NCBI GenBank assembly: GCA_052390115.1
Contig: JBQTHE010000050.1
Location: forward strand, 1 to 58,439
DNA: 58,439 nt
Source: GCA-003244245 sp052390115
GTDB lineage: Bacteria > Actinomycetota > Actinomycetes > Mycobacteriales > Pseudonocardiaceae
Reading direction: 5' to 3'
The notes below the pieces were generated by a model. The model did no database searches, was not told the origin of the DNA, and was given only the letters and a program-made list of their open reading frames with translations. Within the stretch, counting starts at the first letter, position 1, and every line of letters starts with the position of its first letter. Both the position numbers and the translations under genes were made by a program. This document shows positions 52,240 through 58,439 of this stretch, in pieces.

Positions 52240-53655
52240 TCACACCTTGTGCATCAACCTGCTGTAGGACGCCGCCACGTTGACGATACCCCGCCCGTAG
52301 CCGGGGTCCCATGGTGTGCCGGTGACGTTGATCAGGCCGTCCATGAGGGCATGGCGGAGCGCGGCCGGAGTCATACCGGGCACAGCCGAGAGGAGCAGGG
52401 CGCCGACGCCCGCTGCGACGGGGGTGGCCGCCGACGTACCGCTGTCAAACTCCGGGCTGGTCCCGCCGGGGCGACCCGGACCGAAGTTGCCGAAGAAGTG
52501 TGAGTAGGACGCGAGATCAGGCTTCTGCGGAGCAAACATCCCGGGGCCCTGGGAGGAATACCCGATCCGTTCCTGGCGAGAGTTGACCGCCGCGACCGTG
52601 ATCACCTCGGCAAGGCTGTTTGCTGCATGGATGGAGCGTCCCGGTCCGGTGCTGCTGGGACGGCAGTCCCTGGTCGGGGAGTTCGCGCCGCAGTTTCCAG
52701 CTGCGAAGAAGCAGGCTGCACCGGAGGTGACGACCTCGCGGACCTTGCGGTGCAGGGGGTGATCGATGTCCCAGACCTCGTGGTTGGGTGATTCCTCGCG
52801 CCGCGGGAAGCTGGGAAACCCGTAGCTGTTCGTGGTGAGGTGTGGCGTCCCGTCGAGGCGGCGCTGGTCGAGGACCGCCTGAAACATCTGCAGCGCTCCA
52901 CCGGAGTTGAAGACCCCGAGGAACGGGTAGTCGTAGAGCCGGGCTGCAGGCGCGGCTACCAGCACATCTGCCGCGCACATCGAGCCGTGGCTGGTGATGG
53001 GAGCCGCGCCGGGCTGCTGTGCCAGACGGCGAGCGAAACCGCCCGAGATGGGGTAGGACGTGCCGTTAACGCCATCGTCGAGGATCCCCACAGTGACGTT
53101 CTGCCCGCGGAAGCCATCCAGCCACGCCGTCTTGACCCCAAGCATCGTGCGGATGACGTCCATAGTCACCCCGGGCCGGAACGGGCGGGTATCCAGCCCG
53201 CCCTGGGAGCGGGCCTGGTCGAAGAGCGCGCCCATCTCCTCGACCTCTTTTTCGATCGGTTCGGCGGACCCGAACAGCACGAGCGGGGAGTTGGGCCACA
53301 CCCGGACATCGTCGCGATCGCGAAGCGCTTCAAGACGTGTCCGGTCAATCTCGACCGGGAGCACGACGGAGCTGGGGGGCAGGTCCTCATTCGTCTCTGG
53401 CGTGGCGAAACTGGCCAGCTCCAACAGGGGCCTAGCGGTCGCGTCGCCCGCTGACGGCCCATTTTGATCCTGTGCGAACATCGGCACCGGCACCAGCGTC
53501 TCGTCCACCTCGACGCCAAGCCCGGCGACCTGATCAAGGAATGTCGTCGCGTCCTCGAATGCCGCTGCCTCGCTCTGGGCCGCGATCTCGAACGCCTCGA
53601 ACCCGTTGCGCCGTTGCTGGGGGTCGATCTCGATCAGCAACTTGATCCGTGCCAT
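52240..53655 (-). CDS. Subtilisin-like serine protease (S8) without signal peptide
   Basis: 471 residues from ATG 53655. The triad is visible: Asp193 or Asp194 (VGILDDGVNG), His223 (SHGSMCAAD) and Ser408 (SGTSAATPVAAG), with the oxyanion Asn321 (FFAAGNCG). Residues 1-165 form an amino-terminal domain rather than a signal peptide plus propeptide, so the enzyme is probably intracellular or released with cell lysis. It forms a unit with the 74-residue protein. Its promoter region (operator copy B) is a copy of that of the 537-residue gene. Confidence 0.88.
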   Translation of the reverse strand: MARIKLLIEIDPQQRRNGFEAFEIAAQSEAAAFEDATTFLDQVAGLGVEVDETLVPVPMFAQDQNGPSAGDATARPLLELASFATPETNEDLPPSSVVLPVEIDRTRLEALRDRDDVRVWPNSPLVLFGSAEPIEKEVEEMGALFDQARSQGGLDTRPFRPGVTMDVIRTMLGVKTAWLDGFRGQNVTVGILDDGVNGTSYPISGGFARRLAQQPGAAPITSHGSMCAADVLVAAPAARLYDYPFLGVFNSGGALQMFQAVLDQRRLDGTPHLTTNSYGFPSFPRREESPNHEVWDIDHPLHRKVREVVTSGAACFFAAGNCGANSPTRDCRPSSTGPGRSIHAANSLAEVITVAAVNSRQERIGYSSQGPGMFAPQKPDLASYSHFFGNFGPGRPGGTSPEFDSGTSAATPVAAGVGALLLSAVPGMTPAALRHALMDGLINVTGTPWDPGYGRGIVNVAASYSRLMHKV

Positions 53656-53672
53656 GGTCAGTCCCTTCCCTA

Positions 53673-53800
53673 TCTCTTCTGCGGCAGGGCGTCATGCACG
53701 TCAAGGGGCGGCTACAGCTCGGTGAGGTTGCATGCGCGTTCTACTATGTGCAGCGTCGCGAGGTCGAGGCGGCGGCCGCATCGGGGAAGTCCCTACCGGC
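53673..53800 (-). pseudogene. Relic of a second copy of the 537-aa gene, now forming the subtilisin leader
   Basis: Bases 53731-53800 match the promoter of the 537-residue gene (51911-51981), and 53673-53730 match its coding bases 51622-51689 (NLTEL and LDxHDA ... LPQ codons, with an in-frame TAG). The roughly 220 bases between them are deleted. The relic shows that the subtilisin gene now sits behind a promoter derived from a duplicated neighbour. Confidence 0.75.
53783..53796 (-). promoter_or_regulatory. Operator copy B (GGGANNTCCC palindrome)
   Basis: Minus strand GTAGGGACTTCCCC, identical to copy A, 128-141 bases before the subtilisin start inside the relic described at 53673-53800. Confidence 0.75.
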
Positions 53801-53913
53801 GACGACGGCCCTTGGATCGCCGCCCGCGCAAGCTTCGCGAGCACACCCCACGGGAGTGGACCTTTCGCAGCCTGCCCCGTCCCCTGCTCCGCCCGGCACT
53901 GCCGGCGCAGGTG

Positions 53914-54840
53914 TTATTCGTGCATAGTGTCCGGCGGCCCTACGAGCAAAGGGTCAGGCGTGCCGACGGTGCCGTCGTCCTTGCCGGTGTAGTCAAAGCG
54001 AGATAACACGTATCGCATCGACTCCAACCGCCCGCGCTTCTTGTCGTTGCTCTTCACCACCGTCCACGGCGCGTGCGCCGTGTGAGTGCAGCGGAACATT
54101 CGCTCCTTGGCCTCAGTATAGGCGTCCCACTTCTCCAACGCGTCGAGATCTATTGGGCTGAGCTTCCACTGCTTTACCGGGTCGACCCGCCGCAAAGTGA
54201 ACCGGGTCAGCTGCTCGCTCTGGGTGACCGAGAACCAGAACTTCATCAGGTCGATCCCGTCGTCAACCAGCATTCGCTCCAATTGCGGAGTCTGAACCAT
54301 AAAGCTCTCGTAGTCCTCGTCATCACAGAAGCCCATGACACGCTCCACGCCGGCCCGGTTGTACCAGGAGCGGTCGAAGAACACGATCTCGCCGGCAGCG
54401 GGCAGCTGCTCGATATACCGCTGGAAGTACCACTGCGTGCGCTGCATTTCAGTGGGCTTCTCCAGCGCCACCACCCGGGCGCCGCGCGGATTGAGATGCT
54501 CGGTGTAGCGGCGAATGGTTCCGCCCTTGCCCGCAGCGTCACGCCCTTCGAAGACGAGTACCAGCCGACGATCGGTGTCCTTGATCCATGCCTGCAGCTT
54601 CAGCAACTCGATCTGCAGCAGTCGTTTGGTCCGGTCGTACTCGAGTCTCGTCATCCGCTCGTCGTAGGGATAATCCTCGCGCCAGGTCTCGACCGGCTGG
54701 CCGTCGGAGTCGAGCAGCACCGGCTCACCGGTGTCGTCGGCATCAACCTCGAGCTCCAGCTCCTCCAGACTGTCCAGCAGATCATCGGCCCGGATTGTTC
54801 TGCCGGGGAACTCCACCGGCACGCTCTTGCTGTCTGTCAT
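53914..54840 (-). CDS. ppk2: Polyphosphate kinase 2
   Basis: 308 residues from ATG 54840 with GGTGGAGGTGTT directly upstream (a 14-codon longer frame is disregarded). PPK2 hallmarks: Walker A FEGRDAAGKGGTIRRYTEHL, lid segment NPRGARVVALEKPTE, QWYFQRYIEQLPAAGEIVFF, DRSWYNRAGVERVMGF and PIDLDALEKWDAYTEAKERM. It phosphorylates nucleoside diphosphates (or monophosphates) with polyphosphate. Single-domain length fits class I. It is near a lipid kinase and a phosphatase but the genes are separately spaced. Confidence 0.92.
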   Translation of the reverse strand: MTDSKSVPVEFPGRTIRADDLLDSLEELELEVDADDTGEPVLLDSDGQPVETWREDYPYDERMTRLEYDRTKRLLQIELLKLQAWIKDTDRRLVLVFEGRDAAGKGGTIRRYTEHLNPRGARVVALEKPTEMQRTQWYFQRYIEQLPAAGEIVFFDRSWYNRAGVERVMGFCDDEDYESFMVQTPQLERMLVDDGIDLMKFWFSVTQSEQLTRFTLRRVDPVKQWKLSPIDLDALEKWDAYTEAKERMFRCTHTAHAPWTVVKSNDKKRGRLESMRYVLSRFDYTGKDDGTVGTPDPLLVGPPDTMHE

Positions 54841-54916
54841 AACACCTCCACCACCGAGGACATCCTGCCGACAACGGAGCACCAGCGACTCGCAGGCACA
54901 GCCTTCTTACCTATCT

Positions 54917-55816
54917 TCAACGGTTGGCGGCTGGCGCAAGGATCCGCCAGGCCCGTGGCTGCACGGTCCATTTCCGGTAGCTGACCCCGTCGCCGAGCTC
55001 GCCGTCGCTGTTGATCGGCACCGACGGACCGGCCAACTCGACCGTACGACCCCGGGTCAGCATGACGTCGGGGTGCTCGGCGTGCCTGCCCTGGCGGAGC
55101 AGCCGCGCGTAGCGCATGCGGGCCATCGGGCCGGTCGCGGTGCTGACGACCACGTCGACCAGACCGTCGTCTGGCTCGGCGTGCGGAGCCAGCGGCGTGC
55201 CGCCACCGATCGTGCGCCCGTTGAGGACACCGACCTGCAACACACGGCGATTCCCGTCGGTGATCGTCGCGCCGTCCACGCTGACCCGGAGCGGCCAGCC
55301 CGGGGTGCGCAGCCCCACTAGCAGCGCACCGATGCGGTACGCGAGCATCCCGAGCACAGGTTTCAGCGGTTCCCCCGCGCGGGCGCCCTGGGCGCCGATG
55401 CCCAGGTGCACCGCATTGATCACCACGCCGTCCGCGTCATCGGTCAACAGGTCAAGCTCGTGGGGCGAGCCTTGCAGCACGACGCGGGCGGCCGCGGCCG
55501 CGGTCAGCGGGATGCCCACCGTACGCGCAAAATCGTTCCCAGTACCGAGGGGCACCAGACCGATCACCCGGCTCGCCAGCTCACCGCGGGCGTGCAACGC
55601 GGCGACGAGCAGGTGCAGCGTTCCGTCGCCGCCGGCTGCCACCGGGCGCCGGTGCGGATGCGCACCGAGCAGGGCGTCCAGCTGATCCGGGCTGTCGAGG
55701 GTCTCGGTGCGCACGTCGGCGCCGTCGCGGCGCAGCACGTCGAGCACCTCCTGCAACACGTGCTCGTCCGCACTGCCAGCCTTGGCGTTCGAGATGACCA
55801 GCAGGCCTTGCTCCAT
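54917..55816 (-). CDS. Diacylglycerol kinase / YegS-type lipid kinase
   Basis: 299 residues with VISNAKAGSADEHVL, the nucleotide motif AAGGDGTLHLLVAAL, LGTGNDFARTVGIP and a carboxyl-terminal beta domain containing GGGTPLAPHAEPDDG. These enzymes phosphorylate lipids such as diacylglycerol at the inner membrane. ATG 55816 is the first start. It is the upstream neighbour of ppk2 with a 76-base gap and is divergent from the PhoD-like gene. Confidence 0.9.
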   Translation of the reverse strand: MEQGLLVISNAKAGSADEHVLQEVLDVLRRDGADVRTETLDSPDQLDALLGAHPHRRPVAAGGDGTLHLLVAALHARGELASRVIGLVPLGTGNDFARTVGIPLTAAAAARVVLQGSPHELDLLTDDADGVVINAVHLGIGAQGARAGEPLKPVLGMLAYRIGALLVGLRTPGWPLRVSVDGATITDGNRRVLQVGVLNGRTIGGGTPLAPHAEPDDGLVDVVVSTATGPMARMRYARLLRQGRHAEHPDVMLTRGRTVELAGPSVPINSDGELGDGVSYRKWTVQPRAWRILAPAANR

Positions 55817-55900
55817 ACCACCCAGAAAACCAGCGAATGCTCGCTACCGCTGACGCATACCGCTGATTAGGGTACAAACCCCCCGGGGTAGGAGGCGCCT

Positions 55901-57529
55901 ATGGCGAAGCTTGTTCTCGGTCCGATGCTGCGCTATGCCGACTCGATCAGTGCCGTGGTGTGGGTCGAGACGGACGCGCCGTGCCGGGTGGAGATCCTCG
56001 GCGTCTCATCCCCGACATTCGCCCTGCACGGGCACCACTACGGGCTCGTCGAGCTCACCGACCTCGCACCGGGCAGCTCGCTGGCCTACACGGTCAGCCT
56101 GGACGGTGAGCAGGCATGGCCGGAGCCCGGGAGCGAGCTGCCGCCCAGCCGCATCCGCACGGTTGACCCGGAGGCGCCGGTCCGGCTGGTGTTCGGCTCG
56201 TGCCGAACCAGCGTGCCGCACGACGTGAAGCACAATCTCACGCACGGGTTCGACGTGCTGCGCTGCTTCGCCAACGAGCTACGGAACACCGACGAGCCGG
56301 CGTGGCCGACCACGCTGATCCTGCTCGGCGATCAGGTATACGCCGACGAGCCGCCCGACGTCCTGCTGGAGTTCATCCAGCAGCGGCGCGGCACCAACGA
56401 CCCGCCGACCGACGAACTGCGGGACTTCGACGAGTTTGCCGAGCTCTACCGGATCGCCTGGATCGACCCGGACATCCGCTGGCTGCTCTCCACCCTGCCT
56501 ACCGCCATGATCATGGACGATCACGACCTTCGGGACGACTGGAATACCTCGCGGGCGTGGCGAGATCAGATGGCTCAGGTGCCGTGGTGGCGGCAACGTG
56601 TGATCGGCGCACTGGGCTCGTACTGGATCTACCAGCACCTCGGCAACCTATCGGCGAACGAGCGAGCCGGTGACACGCTGTTCAGCGCGCTGCGGGACAC
56701 CGACGGTGACGGTGGCGGGCTGCTGGACAGGTTCGCCGAGCGGTCCTATCACCAACCAGGCGGCACGAAGTTCAGCTACGTCCGCGACTTCGGCGCCACC
56801 CGGTTCGTCATGTTCGACAGCCGGTGTGGGCGGCTACTGAACCCAGGCGAGCGGGCGATGATGGACGACGTCGGGTGGAAGTGGCTCGTCGAACAGGCCA
56901 CCGGCCAGTACCAGCACCTGGTGATCGGCACGTCGCTGCCGTACCTCCTGCCGACCGGGCTGCACTATCTGGAAGCCTGGAACGAGGCGGTCTGCGACGG
57001 GGCGTGGGGCGACCAGGCGGCCCGGGTCGCGGAGAAGCTGCGACAGGACATCGACCTGGAACACTGGGCGGCGTTTCGCCGCTCGTTCGAGGCGGTCGCA
57101 CACCTACTGATCGATTTGGTGGCGGGGCGCTACCGGCGGCCACCGACCAGCGTCGGATTCCTCTCCGGCGACGTGCACTACGCCTACCTGGCCCGCGCAT
57201 CGCTGCCCGCGGCTGCGACCGGCCCAGCGACAAGCGTCTACCAGGTCGTCTGCTCACCGATCCGCAACCCGTTGTCCGGGCCGGTCCGCGTGCTCAACGC
57301 CGCCGCAAGCTTCGTGGTCGCCGGGCTCGTGGGTCGCGGTCTCGCCAAGACCGCCGGCGTGCCACGGTCACCGTTGGACTGGACGGTGACCAGCGGCCCC
57401 TACTTCCGCACCGTACTCAGCACGCTGGAGATCGACGGTGAGCGGGTCGACGTGCGCTGGTTCGCGCCCAGCGCCAGCACCCAAGACCCTCCCCCACTGC
57501 AGGAGATCGGTACCCAGCGCCTCAACTGA
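55901..57529 (+). CDS. PhoD-like metallophosphatase
   Basis: 542 residues starting at ATG 55901 behind GGAGG. Amino-terminal fibronectin-like domain (about 5-90), then a metallophosphatase core: FGSCRTS, ILLGDQVYADE, MIMDDHDLRDDWN, FDSRCGR and FLSGDVHYAYLA. These metal ligands match the PhoD family. No Tat signal peptide is visible, unlike secreted PhoD, so it is a cytosolic family member with an unknown phosphoester substrate. Confidence 0.87.
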   Translation: MAKLVLGPMLRYADSISAVVWVETDAPCRVEILGVSSPTFALHGHHYGLVELTDLAPGSSLAYTVSLDGEQAWPEPGSELPPSRIRTVDPEAPVRLVFGSCRTSVPHDVKHNLTHGFDVLRCFANELRNTDEPAWPTTLILLGDQVYADEPPDVLLEFIQQRRGTNDPPTDELRDFDEFAELYRIAWIDPDIRWLLSTLPTAMIMDDHDLRDDWNTSRAWRDQMAQVPWWRQRVIGALGSYWIYQHLGNLSANERAGDTLFSALRDTDGDGGGLLDRFAERSYHQPGGTKFSYVRDFGATRFVMFDSRCGRLLNPGERAMMDDVGWKWLVEQATGQYQHLVIGTSLPYLLPTGLHYLEAWNEAVCDGAWGDQAARVAEKLRQDIDLEHWAAFRRSFEAVAHLLIDLVAGRYRRPPTSVGFLSGDVHYAYLARASLPAAATGPATSVYQVVCSPIRNPLSGPVRVLNAAASFVVAGLVGRGLAKTAGVPRSPLDWTVTSGPYFRTVLSTLEIDGERVDVRWFAPSASTQDPPPLQEIGTQRLN

Positions 57530-57664
57530 CCTATTCAGCGCGCCGTCCATCGACAGCGACGAGCCGGTGATCGACGACGACGCCGGTCCGTAGAGCACCG
57601 CCGCGACCTCGGCGACCTCGACGGGTTCGATGGGCCGTTTCACCGCCACCGGGGTGAGCATGAC
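57530..57664 (-). pseudogene. Carboxyl-terminal remnant of a short-chain dehydrogenase
   Basis: The minus strand reads MLTPVAVKRPIEPVEVAEVA, AVLYGPASSSITGSSLSMDG and ALNR, the end of an SDR related to 3-hydroxybutyrate dehydrogenase. The Rossmann and catalytic parts are absent and the frame runs on into the antisense of the PhoD-like gene. Confidence 0.6.
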
Positions 57665-57860
57665 GGTGTTCCCGTCGATGCCGTGCGTGCGGGCCGAACA
57701 CGAGTCACGCAGGTCGAGCACACCGCCCTTACTTCGAAATACGGGTGACCATGACCCGCTCTGCTGTCGCCGAGTTCGACACCAGGGCTGTCCGAAGCCT
57801 CCTTAACCGCCCTGGTGTCGAACTCGGCGCACGAAGGGCTGTCACGACAACCAGTAGGAA
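57665..57860. other. Intergenic sequence around a large palindrome
   Basis: Between the SDR remnant and the cupin gene I see only the palindrome at 57768-57829 and no supported reading frame. Confidence 0.5.
57768..57829. repeat. Perfect 21-base inverted repeat
   Basis: Arms 57768-57788 and 57809-57829 are exact complements around a 20-base loop. The core GTGTCGAACTC matches the palindrome at 38241-38304. It lies 32 bases beyond the cupin stop, so it may end that transcript, or be a dispersed extragenic palindrome. Confidence 0.85.
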
Positions 57861-58136
57861 TCATCCGCGGCAGTATTTGGGCGCTTCCATGCACTCCACG
57901 CCGTCTGGTCCGACCGTCGCCGCATGTCGAGTACCAGCCTGAATGTCGACGCGCTGCCCAGGATGCAGCACGACGTCACCGCCGCTCATGTGGAACGTCA
58001 CTTCACCCTGCACGCAGTACAGAACCTTGTCGTAATCGTGTGAATGTGCTTCGTAGAAGTAGTTCGCGCTGTTGCTCCACGAGTGGGGCGACAGTCCTTC
58101 GTGCGCGAATGCCTTCACGATCTCCTCGCGTGTCAT
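57861..58136 (-). CDS. Cupin-domain protein
   Basis: 91 residues from ATG 58136. The double-stranded beta-helix metal motif is visible: YEAHSHDYDKVLYCVQGEVT (motif 1) and GQRVDIQAGTRHAATVGPDG (motif 2). A single small cupin like this may bind a metal ion and a small ligand. No ribosome binding site precedes the ATG; a longer frame to 58262 exists. It ends MEAPKYCRG. Function unknown. Confidence 0.75.
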   Translation of the reverse strand: MTREEIVKAFAHEGLSPHSWSNSANYFYEAHSHDYDKVLYCVQGEVTFHMSGGDVVLHPGQRVDIQAGTRHAATVGPDGVECMEAPKYCRG

Positions 58137-58388
58137 AAGAACAGCGTATGACCTCGCCCGGATCGCGAGGAATCTCTCTGTCATTGAGCCGCTCCCCGCC
58201 ACCCTGCCGTAGGGGTCGAGCTCGTCGTGCACCAAGCTGAGCAAGCCTTGACCCGCCGACACGTCGTCCCAGCCGTCCGGCCCGCCGCGCAGCGCCTTGC
58301 CCGGTCGAATGCCAGCCGTGCACAGCCGGACTTAACGAAGATCGGACCCTGACCGCGTCGCAGCTGGTCAGCGGCCGATCTGGCTGCG

Positions 58389-58439
58389 TGGCGGGTCAAG
58401 GATTCGAACCTTGGAAGGCATCAGCCGACGGATTTACAG
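58389..58439 (-). tRNA. tRNA-Tyr (GTA), 3' part (cut by window edge)
   Basis: The minus strand ends CTGTAAATCCG (anticodon GTA at 58435-58437), a long class II variable arm (CGTCGGCTGATGCC), T arm CAAGG-TTCGAAT-CCTTG and acceptor ACCCGCC with discriminator A. The combination of GTA anticodon and long variable arm fits bacterial tRNA-Tyr. The 5' half is outside the window. Confidence 0.85.

Overview
This is a high-GC actinobacterial chromosome segment. The order tRNA-Thr, tRNA-Met, rpmG, hadA, hadB ... tRNA-Trp, secE, nusG, rplK, rplA, rplJ, rplL ... rpoB, rpoC ... rpsL, all on the minus strand, matches the core neighbourhood of mycobacteria and Pseudonocardiales. With a ram-type lanthipeptide locus, a DUF574-type methyltransferase, a LAL regulator and a SARP/BTAD regulator, a Pseudonocardiales member (Pseudonocardia-like) is the likeliest host. 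That placement is inferred from gene content only.

Region 1 (1-16.2 kb) is information-processing core. It holds the 5' end of rpsL, a CoA-transferase convergent with rpoC, rpoC and rpoB with a clear sigma-A promoter and long leader, two Mce-associated membrane proteins, a monoacylglycerol-lipase-like hydrolase, rplL and rplJ behind an L10-leader-like region, rplA, rplK, nusG, secE and tRNA-Trp. The rplK product lacks the otherwise near-universal PPVGPALG prolines of L11.

Region 2 (16.4-25.4 kb) holds an aspartate aminotransferase and a ramCSAB-type class III lanthipeptide locus: synthetase LanKC, a 38-residue precursor too short for routine ORF calling, and a two-gene ABC exporter. The locus sits between hadAB and tRNA-Trp/secE. 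Next come hadB, hadA, rpmG, tRNA-Met and tRNA-Thr.

Region 3 (25.5-44.6 kb) is accessory. It has an EAL protein with a degenerate GGDEF domain, a STAND-ATPase/BTAD regulator divergent from a metzincin-like metalloprotease, and a decaying biuret-degradation operon (allophanate hydrolase remnant, intact biuret hydrolase, permease with an early stop codon) joined to a broken LuxR gene. It also has an IPT-fold protein, a PAC2 protein, a DAO-type FAD oxidoreductase, a DUF574-type methyltransferase and a LAL regulator.

Region 4 (44.7-53.8 kb) is the most novel part: four consecutive minus-strand transcription units downstream of which lies the LAL regulator. They encode a trypsin/alpha-beta-hydrolase fusion, an animal-type heme peroxidase, a three-gene unit (two proteins I do not recognise and a protein carrying only the C-terminal end of a GMC oxidoreductase), and a subtilisin with a 74-residue partner. 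Each unit is preceded by the same operator-like palindrome (GTAGGGANNTCCC). This looks like an undescribed, co-regulated oxidoreductase/hydrolase system.

Region 5 (53.9-58.4 kb) encodes PPK2, a YegS-type lipid kinase, a PhoD-like phosphatase, an SDR remnant, a large palindrome, a cupin and the 3' part of a tRNA-Tyr.
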